Below are positions 9,053 to 17,607 of a DNA stretch of 64,000 bases, one piece after another. The position numbers were made by a program, and so were the translations under genes. How positions within the stretch are numbered: position 1 is the stretch's first letter; every line of letters starts with the position of its first letter. Below the pieces are notes generated by a model, which was not told the origin of the DNA, searched no databases, and worked only from the letters and a program-made list of their open reading frames with translations. Source of the stretch: Labilibaculum sp041595635 (GTDB lineage: Bacteria; Bacteroidota; Bacteroidia; Bacteroidales; Marinifilaceae); contig NZ_JBFHJW010000017.1 in NCBI RefSeq assembly GCF_041595635.1, positions 4,679 to 68,678 of the forward strand, given 5' to 3'.

Positions 9053-9436
9053 GGATTTAGCCTTAGCGGCTTTTCTTTTTCGTTGTGCTTTAAAATACAG
9101 TATTTGGCTGCGTAAACTCCAAATTCCACCCAGAATAATTAATAGAAAAATCCATTGTTTGCGTCCCCATCCGGCATCTCCTAAAACGCCCTTTAGCAAC
9201 ATCACAACCGACATGATAATTAGTAAACTTGTAACTAAAGCTGCCACATGTCCAATAGCTGCATTCTCCTTTTGAATTCCTGCAGTGCAAAAAAAGAGTA
9301 TCAGTCCAAAAAAGGTAGGAATTAAGGCTGTAAATTGCCAATCTCCAACTTCCAGATATCTTGCAGTGAATCCGAGTAATCCTACTATTAAAAGGATTAT
9401 TGAATAAATCTTATTGATTTGGTAAGTTTCTTTCAT
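9050..9436 (-). CDS. Small integral membrane protein of unknown function
   Basis: 128 residues with four predicted membrane segments at about 11-27, 33-49, 60-82 and 92-112, and a basic tail ending KAQRKRKAAKAKS. No catalytic motif and no family name that I recognise; similar short four-helix proteins are common in Bacteroidota. It stands alone, convergent with lspA, with which it shares a terminator. Confidence 0.7.
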   Translation of the reverse strand: MKETYQINKIYSIILLIVGLLGFTARYLEVGDWQFTALIPTFFGLILFFCTAGIQKENAAIGHVAALVTSLLIIMSVVMLLKGVLGDAGWGRKQWIFLLIILGGIWSLRSQILYFKAQRKRKAAKAKS

Positions 9437-9540
9437 GAGTCTTATTTTTATTTAAATTAAATATAAATACTAAATTACAAAAACTCATTAACATTCAAAA
9501 GAGCTTTAGAGGCTATCATTTTTAGAAATGATAAAGCATA

Positions 9541-9571
9541 AGAAAGGCTGCCACTCCTGACAGCCTTTCTT
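9541..9571 (-). terminator. Terminator of the coiled-coil lipoprotein gene
   Basis: Perfect stem AGAAAGGCTG / CAGCCTTTCT with a ten-base loop, 31 bases past the stop codon of the minus-strand gene. Confidence 0.7.
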
Positions 9572-9601
9572 GGACAACCTTAAAACTCAACCATGTATTG
9601 A

Positions 9602-10465
9602 TTATCTGACCGCTACAACCAAATATTTTGAAGATTTCCAGAATTCTACTGGATCAAGAATCGTAATTCCTTCAACTGTTTCAGCTCCCTCAACCTTATA
9701 AGAGCTACTTGGATGATTGGTTACAAAACTAATCTTCTTCCCGATTACAGGAATTGTGTTTGTTTGGGTGATATCAATTTTTTCAAATTCACTTGTATCA
9801 AAATCTTTATTAAGAATAGCAGTTTTTCCAATTCCAATAAAGCCACCGTCTTTCGAAATGATGTTTTTATCTTGTAATTCCTTGCTGGTTCCAAATACAT
9901 AGTATGCAGTATTTAGTTCATTTGTTGCATTCTCAATTACTTTCGTTTTATTCTCATTTTCTGTATTTAAAGCTAATACAGTTCCACTTAACTCAGTAAC
10001 TTGTCCGCTTAAATTGTCAATTTCTATGTTTAGTTTCGCAACTTTCTCATTCAATTGTACAATTTCACCTTCTTTAGTCTGTAATTCTGTTTTCAGACGA
10101 TCGGTTAATTTGCGTAGCTTCGAATTTTGATACCAGCTATTATTTAATTTTTTATCTAGTTCTTCAATTTTTAATTTATTCTGCTCTATTAAATTATTAA
10201 TCGAAGTTAAATCACTTGCAATTCTTTGCTTTTGCGATTGATTTGGATTCTCCGAGTTAACTGCAATAATATTTTCTTTTTGCTTAATAATTTCAAGATT
10301 TTCTTCAATCGTATTTAATGATCCAATGAATTCATTAATAGAAGAGTCTTTTTCCTGAGCCATAACAGTTAGTTGTTGATTTTGCTCTCGAAGTTGTTTC
10401 AACTCTTTTTGGTTACATGAGATGAAAAATGGAACAATCAACAGTGCTATAAAAATACGTTTCAT
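9602..10465 (-). CDS. Coiled-coil lipoprotein of unknown function
   Basis: 287 residues. A lipoprotein signal peptide MKRIFIALLIVPFFISC puts the lipidated cysteine at 17. Residues 20-185 are almost pure coiled coil (KELKQLREQNQQL and similar heptads). A small C-terminal globular part (about 190-287) holds VFGTSKELQDKNII and ends in LVVAVR. Bacteroidota often carry such proteins, sometimes loosely called Cbp1-like, without known function. An envelope spacer or scaffold role is only a guess. Divergent from the histidine kinase gene over 341 bases. Confidence 0.8.
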   Translation of the reverse strand: MKRIFIALLIVPFFISCNQKELKQLREQNQQLTVMAQEKDSSINEFIGSLNTIEENLEIIKQKENIIAVNSENPNQSQKQRIASDLTSINNLIEQNKLKIEELDKKLNNSWYQNSKLRKLTDRLKTELQTKEGEIVQLNEKVAKLNIEIDNLSGQVTELSGTVLALNTENENKTKVIENATNELNTAYYVFGTSKELQDKNIISKDGGFIGIGKTAILNKDFDTSEFEKIDITQTNTIPVIGKKISFVTNHPSSSYKVEGAETVEGITILDPVEFWKSSKYLVVAVR

Positions 10466-10644
10466 AAGTTATTTTTTAGAGATTTTGTTTCGTGTCTTTT
10501 TCTTTACATATGTGAATATCATGCCAAGAACTTTTTTTCATTCATTTTTTTCTTAGAAATAGGTTTAAGTGTCAGATTTATAGTGTTTAAATTGCTTTAA
10601 TGATTCTACGTATCGCACAAATTGTTTTAATTAGTAAAAGGGCT

Positions 10645-10673
10645 ATGGGGAATACATCCCCATTTTCGGGGAT
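10645..10673. promoter_or_regulatory. Overlapping G/C-rich inverted repeats upstream of the hybrid kinase
   Basis: ATGGGG (10645-10650) pairs with CCCCAT (10658-10663), and ATCCCC (10656-10661) pairs with GGGGAT (10668-10673). The two hairpins exclude each other. As DNA they form adjacent GGGGA/TCCCC inverted repeats that could be operator sites. They are a GC-rich island in the otherwise AT-rich 341-base divergent gap (10466-10806), where I see no gene. Confidence 0.4.
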
Positions 10674-10806
10674 AAAATACACAGTTTACAATAAGTATTT
10701 AGAAGTTTTGAATTCAAATCATCTGAAATTGACTTAAAAATTCTTACTAACTTTAGCCTACTGAAAGTAAGTAGAATAGCACTAAAATTAGTCCATACAT
10801 ATTAAG

Positions 10807-13353
10807 ATGGTAACAGAGGGTAAAAGTAATGTTAAAGTAAAGGTTGTCTTAGGGTATATATTTGTATTCTTGGCAATTATAGCATCTGTGTTTATTGCTT
10901 ACCAGTCTTATAATAGACTTCTCGATTCGGTAGTGTTTTTATCGAAACCAGATGCGGAAATCGCTAGAATGAATCGAATTCTTACCAATTTATCAGAGGC
11001 CGAAAATAAGATTAGAATTTATTCATTAACTAAAAAGGAACGCTACTTGGCTGATTACGCCGAAAATATTATTGACATTCAGAATGATTTGGATTCGTTA
11101 CGGAATTTTAGCGTCGATAGTAAGTCTTTTTTATTAATTGATTCCATGAATTTTTTATTGGAGGAGCGAGCTGATAAATTGGAAAAGTTTGTTGAACTTA
11201 AGCGATCCAAAGAGAAGGAGAATTTATCACAAAAAGCCATCGATCAGCTTAGTGAAGTTTCTGATGCGGCAAAAACAAAAATTAAAACCACAACTACCAC
11301 TACTACCTTTCTAGATACGGTGCTTAGTCCGTCTGAGGTGAAAAATGAAAAAAGAAAGGGCTTTGTAGCTCGTCTTTTTAGTGGAAAGAAAGTAGAAACA
11401 AAAATTGATTCCATAGAGACTGTTATTAAGCGCACGCAAGTAAAAATAGATACCAGTTATTTGCCACAGTCTGATAGTTTGCTGAGAAGTTTGGAGAATA
11501 TGTTACTCGTTGCTCAGGCTAAGGAGAGATTAAATAGAGAGATTGTTTCGAATGAAGAATTGCGCCTTGTAGAGGAAAATTCTTTGATGTGGGATCAAAT
11601 TAAAGTTTTACTTCATCAGTTAGAGGAAGAACGACTTCAGCAATTAACTCATGAATCGGAAAGTGCAAAGGAGATTGCAAATCGTTCTATTTTTTTGATT
11701 TCAATCATTATTATTGTAGGATTTGTACTGGGAATCTTATTCATTATTTTTATTCTTACCGATATCACGAAAAGTAATTTTTATCGAAAAGAACTTTTTG
11801 TAGCGAAGGGAAAAGCCGAAAAATTGGCCAAAGTGAAGGAGGACTTTTTAGCAACAATGAGTCATGAAATTAGAACTCCTCTAAATGCTATCATTGGTTT
11901 TACCAATCAGCTTACGAAAACAAAATTGGAAGACCAGCAGCAAAGCTTTGTTCGTGTTTTGAAAAATTCATCGACTCATTTGTTGGGTATAGTGAACGAA
12001 ATTCTCGATTTATCGAAAATTGAAGCTGGAAAGCTACACATCGAAAAAATCCCATTTCATCCTTATTCACTGGTTTTTGATGCTTACGACATTTTAAAAA
12101 TAAATGCTGATAATAAGAAGGTTGACTTTAGCTTGGACTATGAAGGAAACGATAAAATAAATTTGGAGAGTGATCCGTTTCGAATCAAACAGATTATACT
12201 AAATTTAGGAAGTAATGCCATTAAATTTACCAATAAGGGTTCTGTTAGCATTAAAGTATCGGTGACTCCCAAAGGAAAGCTCTTTTCATTTGAAGTAGAT
12301 GTTGTGGATACGGGAATTGGAATTGAGGAGAGTAAATTGGAAACTATTTTTGAGGATTTTAGTCAGGCTGATTCTTTTTCGGCTAGAAAATATGGCGGTA
12401 CAGGATTGGGACTTGCCATAAGCAGAAGATTAGCACGATTATTAGGTGGCGATTTGAATGTGGAAAGTAAGTTGGGCGAAGGATCTTGTTTCAGCTTAAA
12501 AATTCCATTGATGGAATCGAAAAAAAAGGTCGTCGATCGTAAAGAAATAAAGAAAAAAGAAATGCCAGATTTTTTGAAAAACAAATCATTTCTGGTAGCT
12601 GATGACGATCCGTATAGTTTGCTCTTGTTAAAAAGTATTTTCTCAGATTGGGGATTGAAAGCCGATTTTGTGGAGAATGGAGTGAAGGCTTTCCAATTGG
12701 TAAATCAGCAGGTTTATGATTTGATTCTTACCGATATTCATATGCCTGAAATGGGCGGCATTGAACTTTGTAGAAGGATCCGAAAATTAGATCAAAACAA
12801 TAAATCGGAAGTCCCAATTATTGCCTTAACTGCTAATGTAAGAGAATCGGATTTACAGGAATACATTGCTTCGGGAATGACCGAATGTCTGGTAAAACCA
12901 TTTGACGAGCTATTACTTATTAAAATGCTTCACGATTTGTTTGGCTCCGATGATGGGGAAAATATTGAGGTGCAAAATACTTCTTCTGCTGTAAAATCTA
13001 ATCAACTGTTTGATTTAAGTCAGATTCAGCAATTTACTGCTGAGGATGAGGAATTATTGAATCAGGTTTTGGCACAGTTTATTGAATCGGCTCATGAAAA
13101 TATTGAATTAATGAGCAAAGCCTTGCGGGAAGAAAACTATTTAATGATAGGGGAAATTGCTCATAAAATGTTGTCGTCTTTCAATCAGCTTAAAGTAATA
13201 AAAGTGGTTCCTATTCTATTGCAATTAGAAGCTTTTCTTCATAAAAAAGAAGAGGCTAAGATTTCACACGAACAGGTAAAGAAATGGATTGATGAGCTTA
13301 TTGTCAACACGAAAAAGGTAACATCCTCCATTCAGGAGGAGATGTCAGCCTAA
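10807..13353 (+). CDS. Hybrid sensor histidine kinase with receiver and HPt domains
   Basis: Membrane phosphorelay protein of 848 residues. A transmembrane helix lies at about 13-33, and a periplasmic sensor region at 34-295 contains a threonine-rich patch and a basic stretch. A second helix lies at 296-320. Then come the HisKA dimer (phosphorylated H353 in MSHEIRTPLN), the HATPase (N box LGSNAIKF, G boxes DTGIGIE and GGTGLGLAI), a receiver at about 590-710 (phospho-acceptor D643), and an HPt domain with H786 in GEIAHKM. The four-step relay needs a final receiver. The convergent sigma-54 regulator, only four bases away stop to stop, is the obvious candidate but is not proven. Confidence 0.93.
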   Translation: MVTEGKSNVKVKVVLGYIFVFLAIIASVFIAYQSYNRLLDSVVFLSKPDAEIARMNRILTNLSEAENKIRIYSLTKKERYLADYAENIIDIQNDLDSLRNFSVDSKSFLLIDSMNFLLEERADKLEKFVELKRSKEKENLSQKAIDQLSEVSDAAKTKIKTTTTTTTFLDTVLSPSEVKNEKRKGFVARLFSGKKVETKIDSIETVIKRTQVKIDTSYLPQSDSLLRSLENMLLVAQAKERLNREIVSNEELRLVEENSLMWDQIKVLLHQLEEERLQQLTHESESAKEIANRSIFLISIIIIVGFVLGILFIIFILTDITKSNFYRKELFVAKGKAEKLAKVKEDFLATMSHEIRTPLNAIIGFTNQLTKTKLEDQQQSFVRVLKNSSTHLLGIVNEILDLSKIEAGKLHIEKIPFHPYSLVFDAYDILKINADNKKVDFSLDYEGNDKINLESDPFRIKQIILNLGSNAIKFTNKGSVSIKVSVTPKGKLFSFEVDVVDTGIGIEESKLETIFEDFSQADSFSARKYGGTGLGLAISRRLARLLGGDLNVESKLGEGSCFSLKIPLMESKKKVVDRKEIKKKEMPDFLKNKSFLVADDDPYSLLLLKSIFSDWGLKADFVENGVKAFQLVNQQVYDLILTDIHMPEMGGIELCRRIRKLDQNNKSEVPIIALTANVRESDLQEYIASGMTECLVKPFDELLLIKMLHDLFGSDDGENIEVQNTSSAVKSNQLFDLSQIQQFTAEDEELLNQVLAQFIESAHENIELMSKALREENYLMIGEIAHKMLSSFNQLKVIKVVPILLQLEAFLHKKEEAKISHEQVKKWIDELIVNTKKVTSSIQEEMSA

Positions 13354-13357
13354 TGAT

Positions 13358-14710
13358 TTACATATCAATTTTGTATTGCTTTATTTTATTGTATAAGGTT
13401 TTGCGGTCGATATTCAGCATTCGTGCAGCTTTTGATTTGTTGTAGTTCACTTTTTGAAGGGTGGAAATGATTAGTTCTTTCTCATTGATGGCTTGAATTA
13501 ATTTCAAATCGGAACCTTCTAAAATTGCCGTATTGCTATTGTTTTCATTTAAAATTTCGTTAGGCAAACTAATTATTTCTACCTTTCTTTCCGGGCTCAG
13601 TAAAACAGATCTTCTCACCACATTTCGGAGTTCTCGAAGGTTTCCTGGCCAGGAGTAAGATTTGAATTTTTCAATTACTTCAGGGCTAAATTCAGCAACA
13701 GTTTTGTTGAGTTCCTCATTTGATAATTCGAGAAAATAATTGGCAAACAATTCTATGTCTTCAATTCTGTTTCGCAGCGCAGGAACCGTAATTTTAAATT
13801 CGTTTAAGCGATGATATAAATCCTCCCTAAAATTGCCTTTGTTTACCGATACAGAAAGATCTTCGTTAGTTGCTACTACAATGCGAACATCAACGTCTAT
13901 ATCTTTATTGCTTCCTATTCGGCGAACTTTTCGTTCCTGCAATGCTCGTAAAAGTTTCACCTGAATTTCGTACGATAAATTCCCGATTTCATCTAAAAAC
14001 AAAGTGCCGCCCTCAGCTGCTTCAAATTGACCCTCTTTGTCGTTTATTGCTCCCGTAAATGAGCCTTTTATGTGACCAAATAATTCGCTTCCAGCCAAGT
14101 CGGTCGATAAAGCACCACAATCGACAGCAACAAATGCTTTCTTTTTGCGCTTACTATCGTAGTGAATTCGTTGTGCAGCAATTTCTTTTCCTGTACCACT
14201 TTCTCCTTCTATAATTACCGACATATCAGTAGGAGCCACTAATTTAATGTATTGATCGATTTGCTGGGAATTAGAACTTTTCCCACGAACAAAATTTACT
14301 TCTTCGTTCTTCTTTTTTTCTTTTGATTTTTGAGCGCTTTTTTGCTCTGATGATTTTTCTAGAGCTGAATTAATTAGCAATAAAATTTCATCAGGATTAA
14401 GCGGCTTGGTCACATATTCGTAGGCACCCATTTTAATAGCATTAACAGCTGTTCTAATATCAGCATAGGATGTCATGATAATAACAGGCATCTGAGGATG
14501 CATGGATTTAATTTTTTGCAGAAGTTCTAATCCATCAAAATCGGGTAAACGAAAATCACTTAAAACAAGATTAAATTGATTGTTTTCTAACTTTTTTAAC
14601 GCTTCGCCAGCCGAGAATACTGCATCAGCATCAAAGCTTTTCCTTTTAAGTAAAGCTTGAAGCATCATGCATATCGTTGGATCATCATCAATTACTAAAA
14701 TCTTCTTCAT
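13358..14710 (-). CDS. Sigma-54-dependent response regulator (NtrC family)
   Basis: 450 residues. Receiver 1-120 with acidic pocket IDDD (7-10), phospho-acceptor D52 and the conserved lysine in VTKPLNP. A linker rich in K, E and S follows. The AAA+ domain has Walker A (GESGTGKE), the sigma-54 contact loop as GSFTGA instead of GAFTGA, Walker B (GGTLFLDEIG) and the R-finger region. The C-terminal Fis-type helix-turn-helix reads KAARMLNIDRKTLYNKIKQY. The start is the ATG at 14710, where the receiver begins; the open frame to 14833 runs into a hairpin and adds an unrelated 41 residues. Probably paired with the convergent hybrid kinase. Confidence 0.93.
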   Translation of the reverse strand: MKKILVIDDDPTICMMLQALLKRKSFDADAVFSAGEALKKLENNQFNLVLSDFRLPDFDGLELLQKIKSMHPQMPVIIMTSYADIRTAVNAIKMGAYEYVTKPLNPDEILLLINSALEKSSEQKSAQKSKEKKKNEEVNFVRGKSSNSQQIDQYIKLVAPTDMSVIIEGESGTGKEIAAQRIHYDSKRKKKAFVAVDCGALSTDLAGSELFGHIKGSFTGAINDKEGQFEAAEGGTLFLDEIGNLSYEIQVKLLRALQERKVRRIGSNKDIDVDVRIVVATNEDLSVSVNKGNFREDLYHRLNEFKITVPALRNRIEDIELFANYFLELSNEELNKTVAEFSPEVIEKFKSYSWPGNLRELRNVVRRSVLLSPERKVEIISLPNEILNENNSNTAILEGSDLKLIQAINEKELIISTLQKVNYNKSKAARMLNIDRKTLYNKIKQYKIDM

Positions 14711-14835
14711 GCTAGTGGTAAGCTGGTTAATGTATCTTTTAATCAAAATTACATAAAAAGAGTGGATGAATGAAATGCTCCTCTTTAATTCAATAATAGT
14801 AAACTCTATTCGTTTGCCAGATTTACAATGCAATA

Positions 14836-14873
14836 AAGGTCGGTAATCATTGCTGAATCCGACCTTCTCTTTT
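14836..14873. terminator. Hairpin between rnr and the response regulator gene
   Basis: Stem AAGGTCGG (14836-14843) / CCGACCTT (14859-14866). The strong T run follows on the plus strand; on the minus strand, the direction of both flanking genes, it is weaker (TTTATTG). It may stop kinase read-through as well as rnr transcription. Confidence 0.6.
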
Positions 14874-14874
14874 T

Positions 14875-17052
14875 TTACAGAAAAGAATTATATTTTTTTT
14901 CAGAATCAGCGAGTACAAAATCCAGTTGTTTAGCTATTAAATTGGCTTTGGCAACTAAAATATTTACTTTATCGCCCAATTGATATATTTTCCGGTGATT
15001 GCGTCCAACAATGCAATAGTTGTCCTCATCAAATTCGTAGAAATCATCTTCCAATTCGCGAATGGATACCATTCCTTCGCATTTATTTTCATCTAATTCT
15101 ACGTAAAATCCCCATTCGGTTACTCCTGATATGGTTCCAATAAATTCTTGTCCCAGATGTTCCTGCATGAATTCTACTTGCTTGTATTTGATAGAAGCTC
15201 GTTCGGCTTGAGCAGCTCTTTGCTCCATCTCACTACAATGCTGGCAATATTCTTCGTATTTATCTTTGTTTACCGATTTTGCTCCCGAGAAGTATTTTTC
15301 CAACAATCGGTGAACCATCATGTCGGGATATCTTCTAATTGGTGAGGTAAAATGCGAATAGTAGTCGAAATGCAATCCGTAGTGGCCAATGTTTACAGTT
15401 GAATATTCGGCCTTAGCCATGGAACGTATGGCTAGAGTTTCTACTAAATTTTGAATGCTTTCTCCTTTAACGTCATGCAGTAAAGTATTTAATGATGTCG
15501 ATATTGCACTGGCGCTGCTGGTTTTAAGTCCGTAACCAAATTTTTGTATGAACTGATTGAAAGAGTTTAGTTTTTCAGGGTTTGGTTGGTCGTGAGTTCT
15601 GTAAACAAAGGTTTTGGCTGTTTTTCCTTTTGCAACGCGGCCTATTGTTTCGGCTACACGACGGTTTGCCAAAAGCATGAATTCTTCAATTAACTTATTC
15701 GAGTCTTTCGATTCTTTAAAGTAAACGCGGGTTGGTTTTCCATCTTCGTCAATTTCAAATTTTACTTCGAAACGTTCAAAATCGATGGCTCCTTTTTTGA
15801 ATCTTTTTTTGCGAAGAATCTTAGCCAATTTATCTAGCTCTAGAACTTCTTCCTGAAAATCTCCCTGACCTGTTTCTATAATTTCCTGAGCTTCTTCATA
15901 AGTAAATCTGCGGTTCGAGTTGATAATTGTTTTACCAATCCAGGTTGAAATAACTTCAGCTTTGTCATTCATCTCGAAAACAGCAGAAAAGGTTAACTTT
16001 TCTTCATTAGGACGCAAAGAACAAACTCCGTTGGATAAACGTTCAGGCAACATAGGAACGACTCTGTCAACCAGATAAACAGAAGTTGCTCTATCGAATG
16101 CTTCCTGTTCAATAATGCTTCCTTTTCGCACGTAATGCGTTACATCAGCAATGTGAACACCAATTTCCCAATTCCCATTTTCAAGTGTTCTGATAGACAG
16201 AGCATCATCGAAATCTTTTGCGTCATGTGGATCGATAGTAAAAGTGGTTACATTTCTAAAATCCTGACGGCGACCAATTTCTTCTGCACTAATTTCATCA
16301 GAAATATGCTCGGCGGCTTCGTTTACATTTTCGGGGAAAATATGAGGCAGATCAAATTCGGCTAAGATGGCATGCATCTCGGTATTGTTATCGCCTGGTT
16401 TTCCTAGAACTGTAGTAACTTGACCAACCGGATTTTTCGATTTTTTAGGCCATTCAATGATTTGCACAATTGCTTTATCGCCATTTTGAGCGCCATTTAA
16501 CTTGGCCAAGGGAATAAAGATATCGTATGGCATTTGTTTTCCAGATGAAACTAGGAATGCGTAGTTTTTAGAAAGGTCGATAATACCAACAAATGAGGTC
16601 TTTTTCCTTTTAACAATTTCAATAACCTCTCCTTCTGGCTGCTTGCTCTTTTTACGAGCATAAAGAGAAACTTTAACAATATCGCCATGCAAAGCTCTGT
16701 TTAAATTAGCTTGCGATACAAAAACATCTTCTTCAATTTCTTCGGATACGATAAATGCAGCTCCGCGAGCAGTCATGTCTACTTTACCTGTTATATGGCC
16801 AGTTTTCGATTTGGATTTATATTTTCCTGTTGAGACTTCACTTAAAAGGTCTAAATCAACCAAATCGCTAAGAACTCCAACTACGAGCTGTTTTGTGCCC
16901 ATGTCTTTAATTCCTAATTCGCTTGAAATTTGTTTGTAGTTGAATGTTTTTGTAGGATTTTGAGCGAATATTCCATCAATCAGTTTTGCTAGATTTTGGC
17001 GGTTATATTTTGGACTTCCTTTTCTATGTTCTTTTTTATTTTTTTTTGACAT
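14875..17052 (-). CDS. rnr: Ribonuclease R
   Basis: Processive 3'-5' exoribonuclease that degrades structured RNA. Order of domains in the 725 residues: basic N-terminus, winged-helix region (about 17-75), two cold-shock OB domains (about 70-225), the RNB catalytic domain (about 260-590) with the acidic cluster DPHDAKDFDDA and IGVHIADVTHYV, then an S1 domain (about 630-715) with GVTEWGFYVEL. All active-site aspartates are visible. A promoter candidate lies some 300 bases upstream, implying a long leader. Confidence 0.96.
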   Translation of the reverse strand: MSKKNKKEHRKGSPKYNRQNLAKLIDGIFAQNPTKTFNYKQISSELGIKDMGTKQLVVGVLSDLVDLDLLSEVSTGKYKSKSKTGHITGKVDMTARGAAFIVSEEIEEDVFVSQANLNRALHGDIVKVSLYARKKSKQPEGEVIEIVKRKKTSFVGIIDLSKNYAFLVSSGKQMPYDIFIPLAKLNGAQNGDKAIVQIIEWPKKSKNPVGQVTTVLGKPGDNNTEMHAILAEFDLPHIFPENVNEAAEHISDEISAEEIGRRQDFRNVTTFTIDPHDAKDFDDALSIRTLENGNWEIGVHIADVTHYVRKGSIIEQEAFDRATSVYLVDRVVPMLPERLSNGVCSLRPNEEKLTFSAVFEMNDKAEVISTWIGKTIINSNRRFTYEEAQEIIETGQGDFQEEVLELDKLAKILRKKRFKKGAIDFERFEVKFEIDEDGKPTRVYFKESKDSNKLIEEFMLLANRRVAETIGRVAKGKTAKTFVYRTHDQPNPEKLNSFNQFIQKFGYGLKTSSASAISTSLNTLLHDVKGESIQNLVETLAIRSMAKAEYSTVNIGHYGLHFDYYSHFTSPIRRYPDMMVHRLLEKYFSGAKSVNKDKYEEYCQHCSEMEQRAAQAERASIKYKQVEFMQEHLGQEFIGTISGVTEWGFYVELDENKCEGMVSIRELEDDFYEFDEDNYCIVGRNHRKIYQLGDKVNILVAKANLIAKQLDFVLADSEKKYNSFL

Positions 17053-17607
17053 TTCTTTAATTTTGTAATTCCACTATTCAATTGATCTAGTATAAGTTCA
17101 TAGCTTTAAAGTAAGAATAAAAAATGTATTTTGATTGTCTATAACAATAATACATGATTAAGATTTTCTTATGAGCATAAGATCGGCATTTATTCTATTT
17201 AAATTAGATCAATTTCTATATAAAATTTCGTTGTTATTTTCTTTGTTGATTTTCCTTTACATTCAATGAGGAAGATGAATGTATTCTAATAATATTGCTG
17301 ATGATGCTAAGTGCAAATAAGGATATTGGATAGAATAATTTACTGCACAAAGATAGTGAAGGAATCTATATAGACAATAAAAAAAAACGCTTATGAAAAA
17401 GATACGTCACTAATCTTGCTATTTTTCTGTAACTATTGAATGAAATGTGACTTGTTTGGGCTTTGTTGATAGGCTGAAAAGATTAGGAATAAGATTAAAT
17501 GGAGGCTATCTATCAGAATTATATAGTTATTCGCAATATATTTTATGGAGAGCAATTATTTTTTATAATTTTACACTCCCAGTAGAATTTGGAATTATAT
17601 TACAGTT
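17053..17607. other. Gene-free divergent region between rnr and cysS
   Basis: 555 AT-rich bases. I read both strands for gene remnants and tRNA signatures and found none. The only signal is a good promoter on the minus strand at 17348-17378. A short frame at 17447-17641 overlaps the cysS start and lacks any recognisable motif. Confidence 0.6.
17348..17378 (-). promoter_or_regulatory. Putative promoter of rnr
   Basis: Read on the minus strand: ATTG (17378-17375), 19-base spacer, TATCTTTG (17355-17348), an exact -7 match with good spacing. Transcription would start near 17342, leaving a leader of about 290 bases before the rnr ATG. Confidence 0.5.

Noticed and set aside
11283..11310. Repeated ACC/ACT triplets in the hybrid kinase
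   Set aside because: Codes for a threonine run in a conserved sensor-region layout; not a mobile or regulatory repeat.
11244..11435. Minus-strand frame with a run of valines inside the hybrid kinase
   Set aside because: It mirrors the threonine-rich codons of the kinase sensor region; low-complexity shadow.
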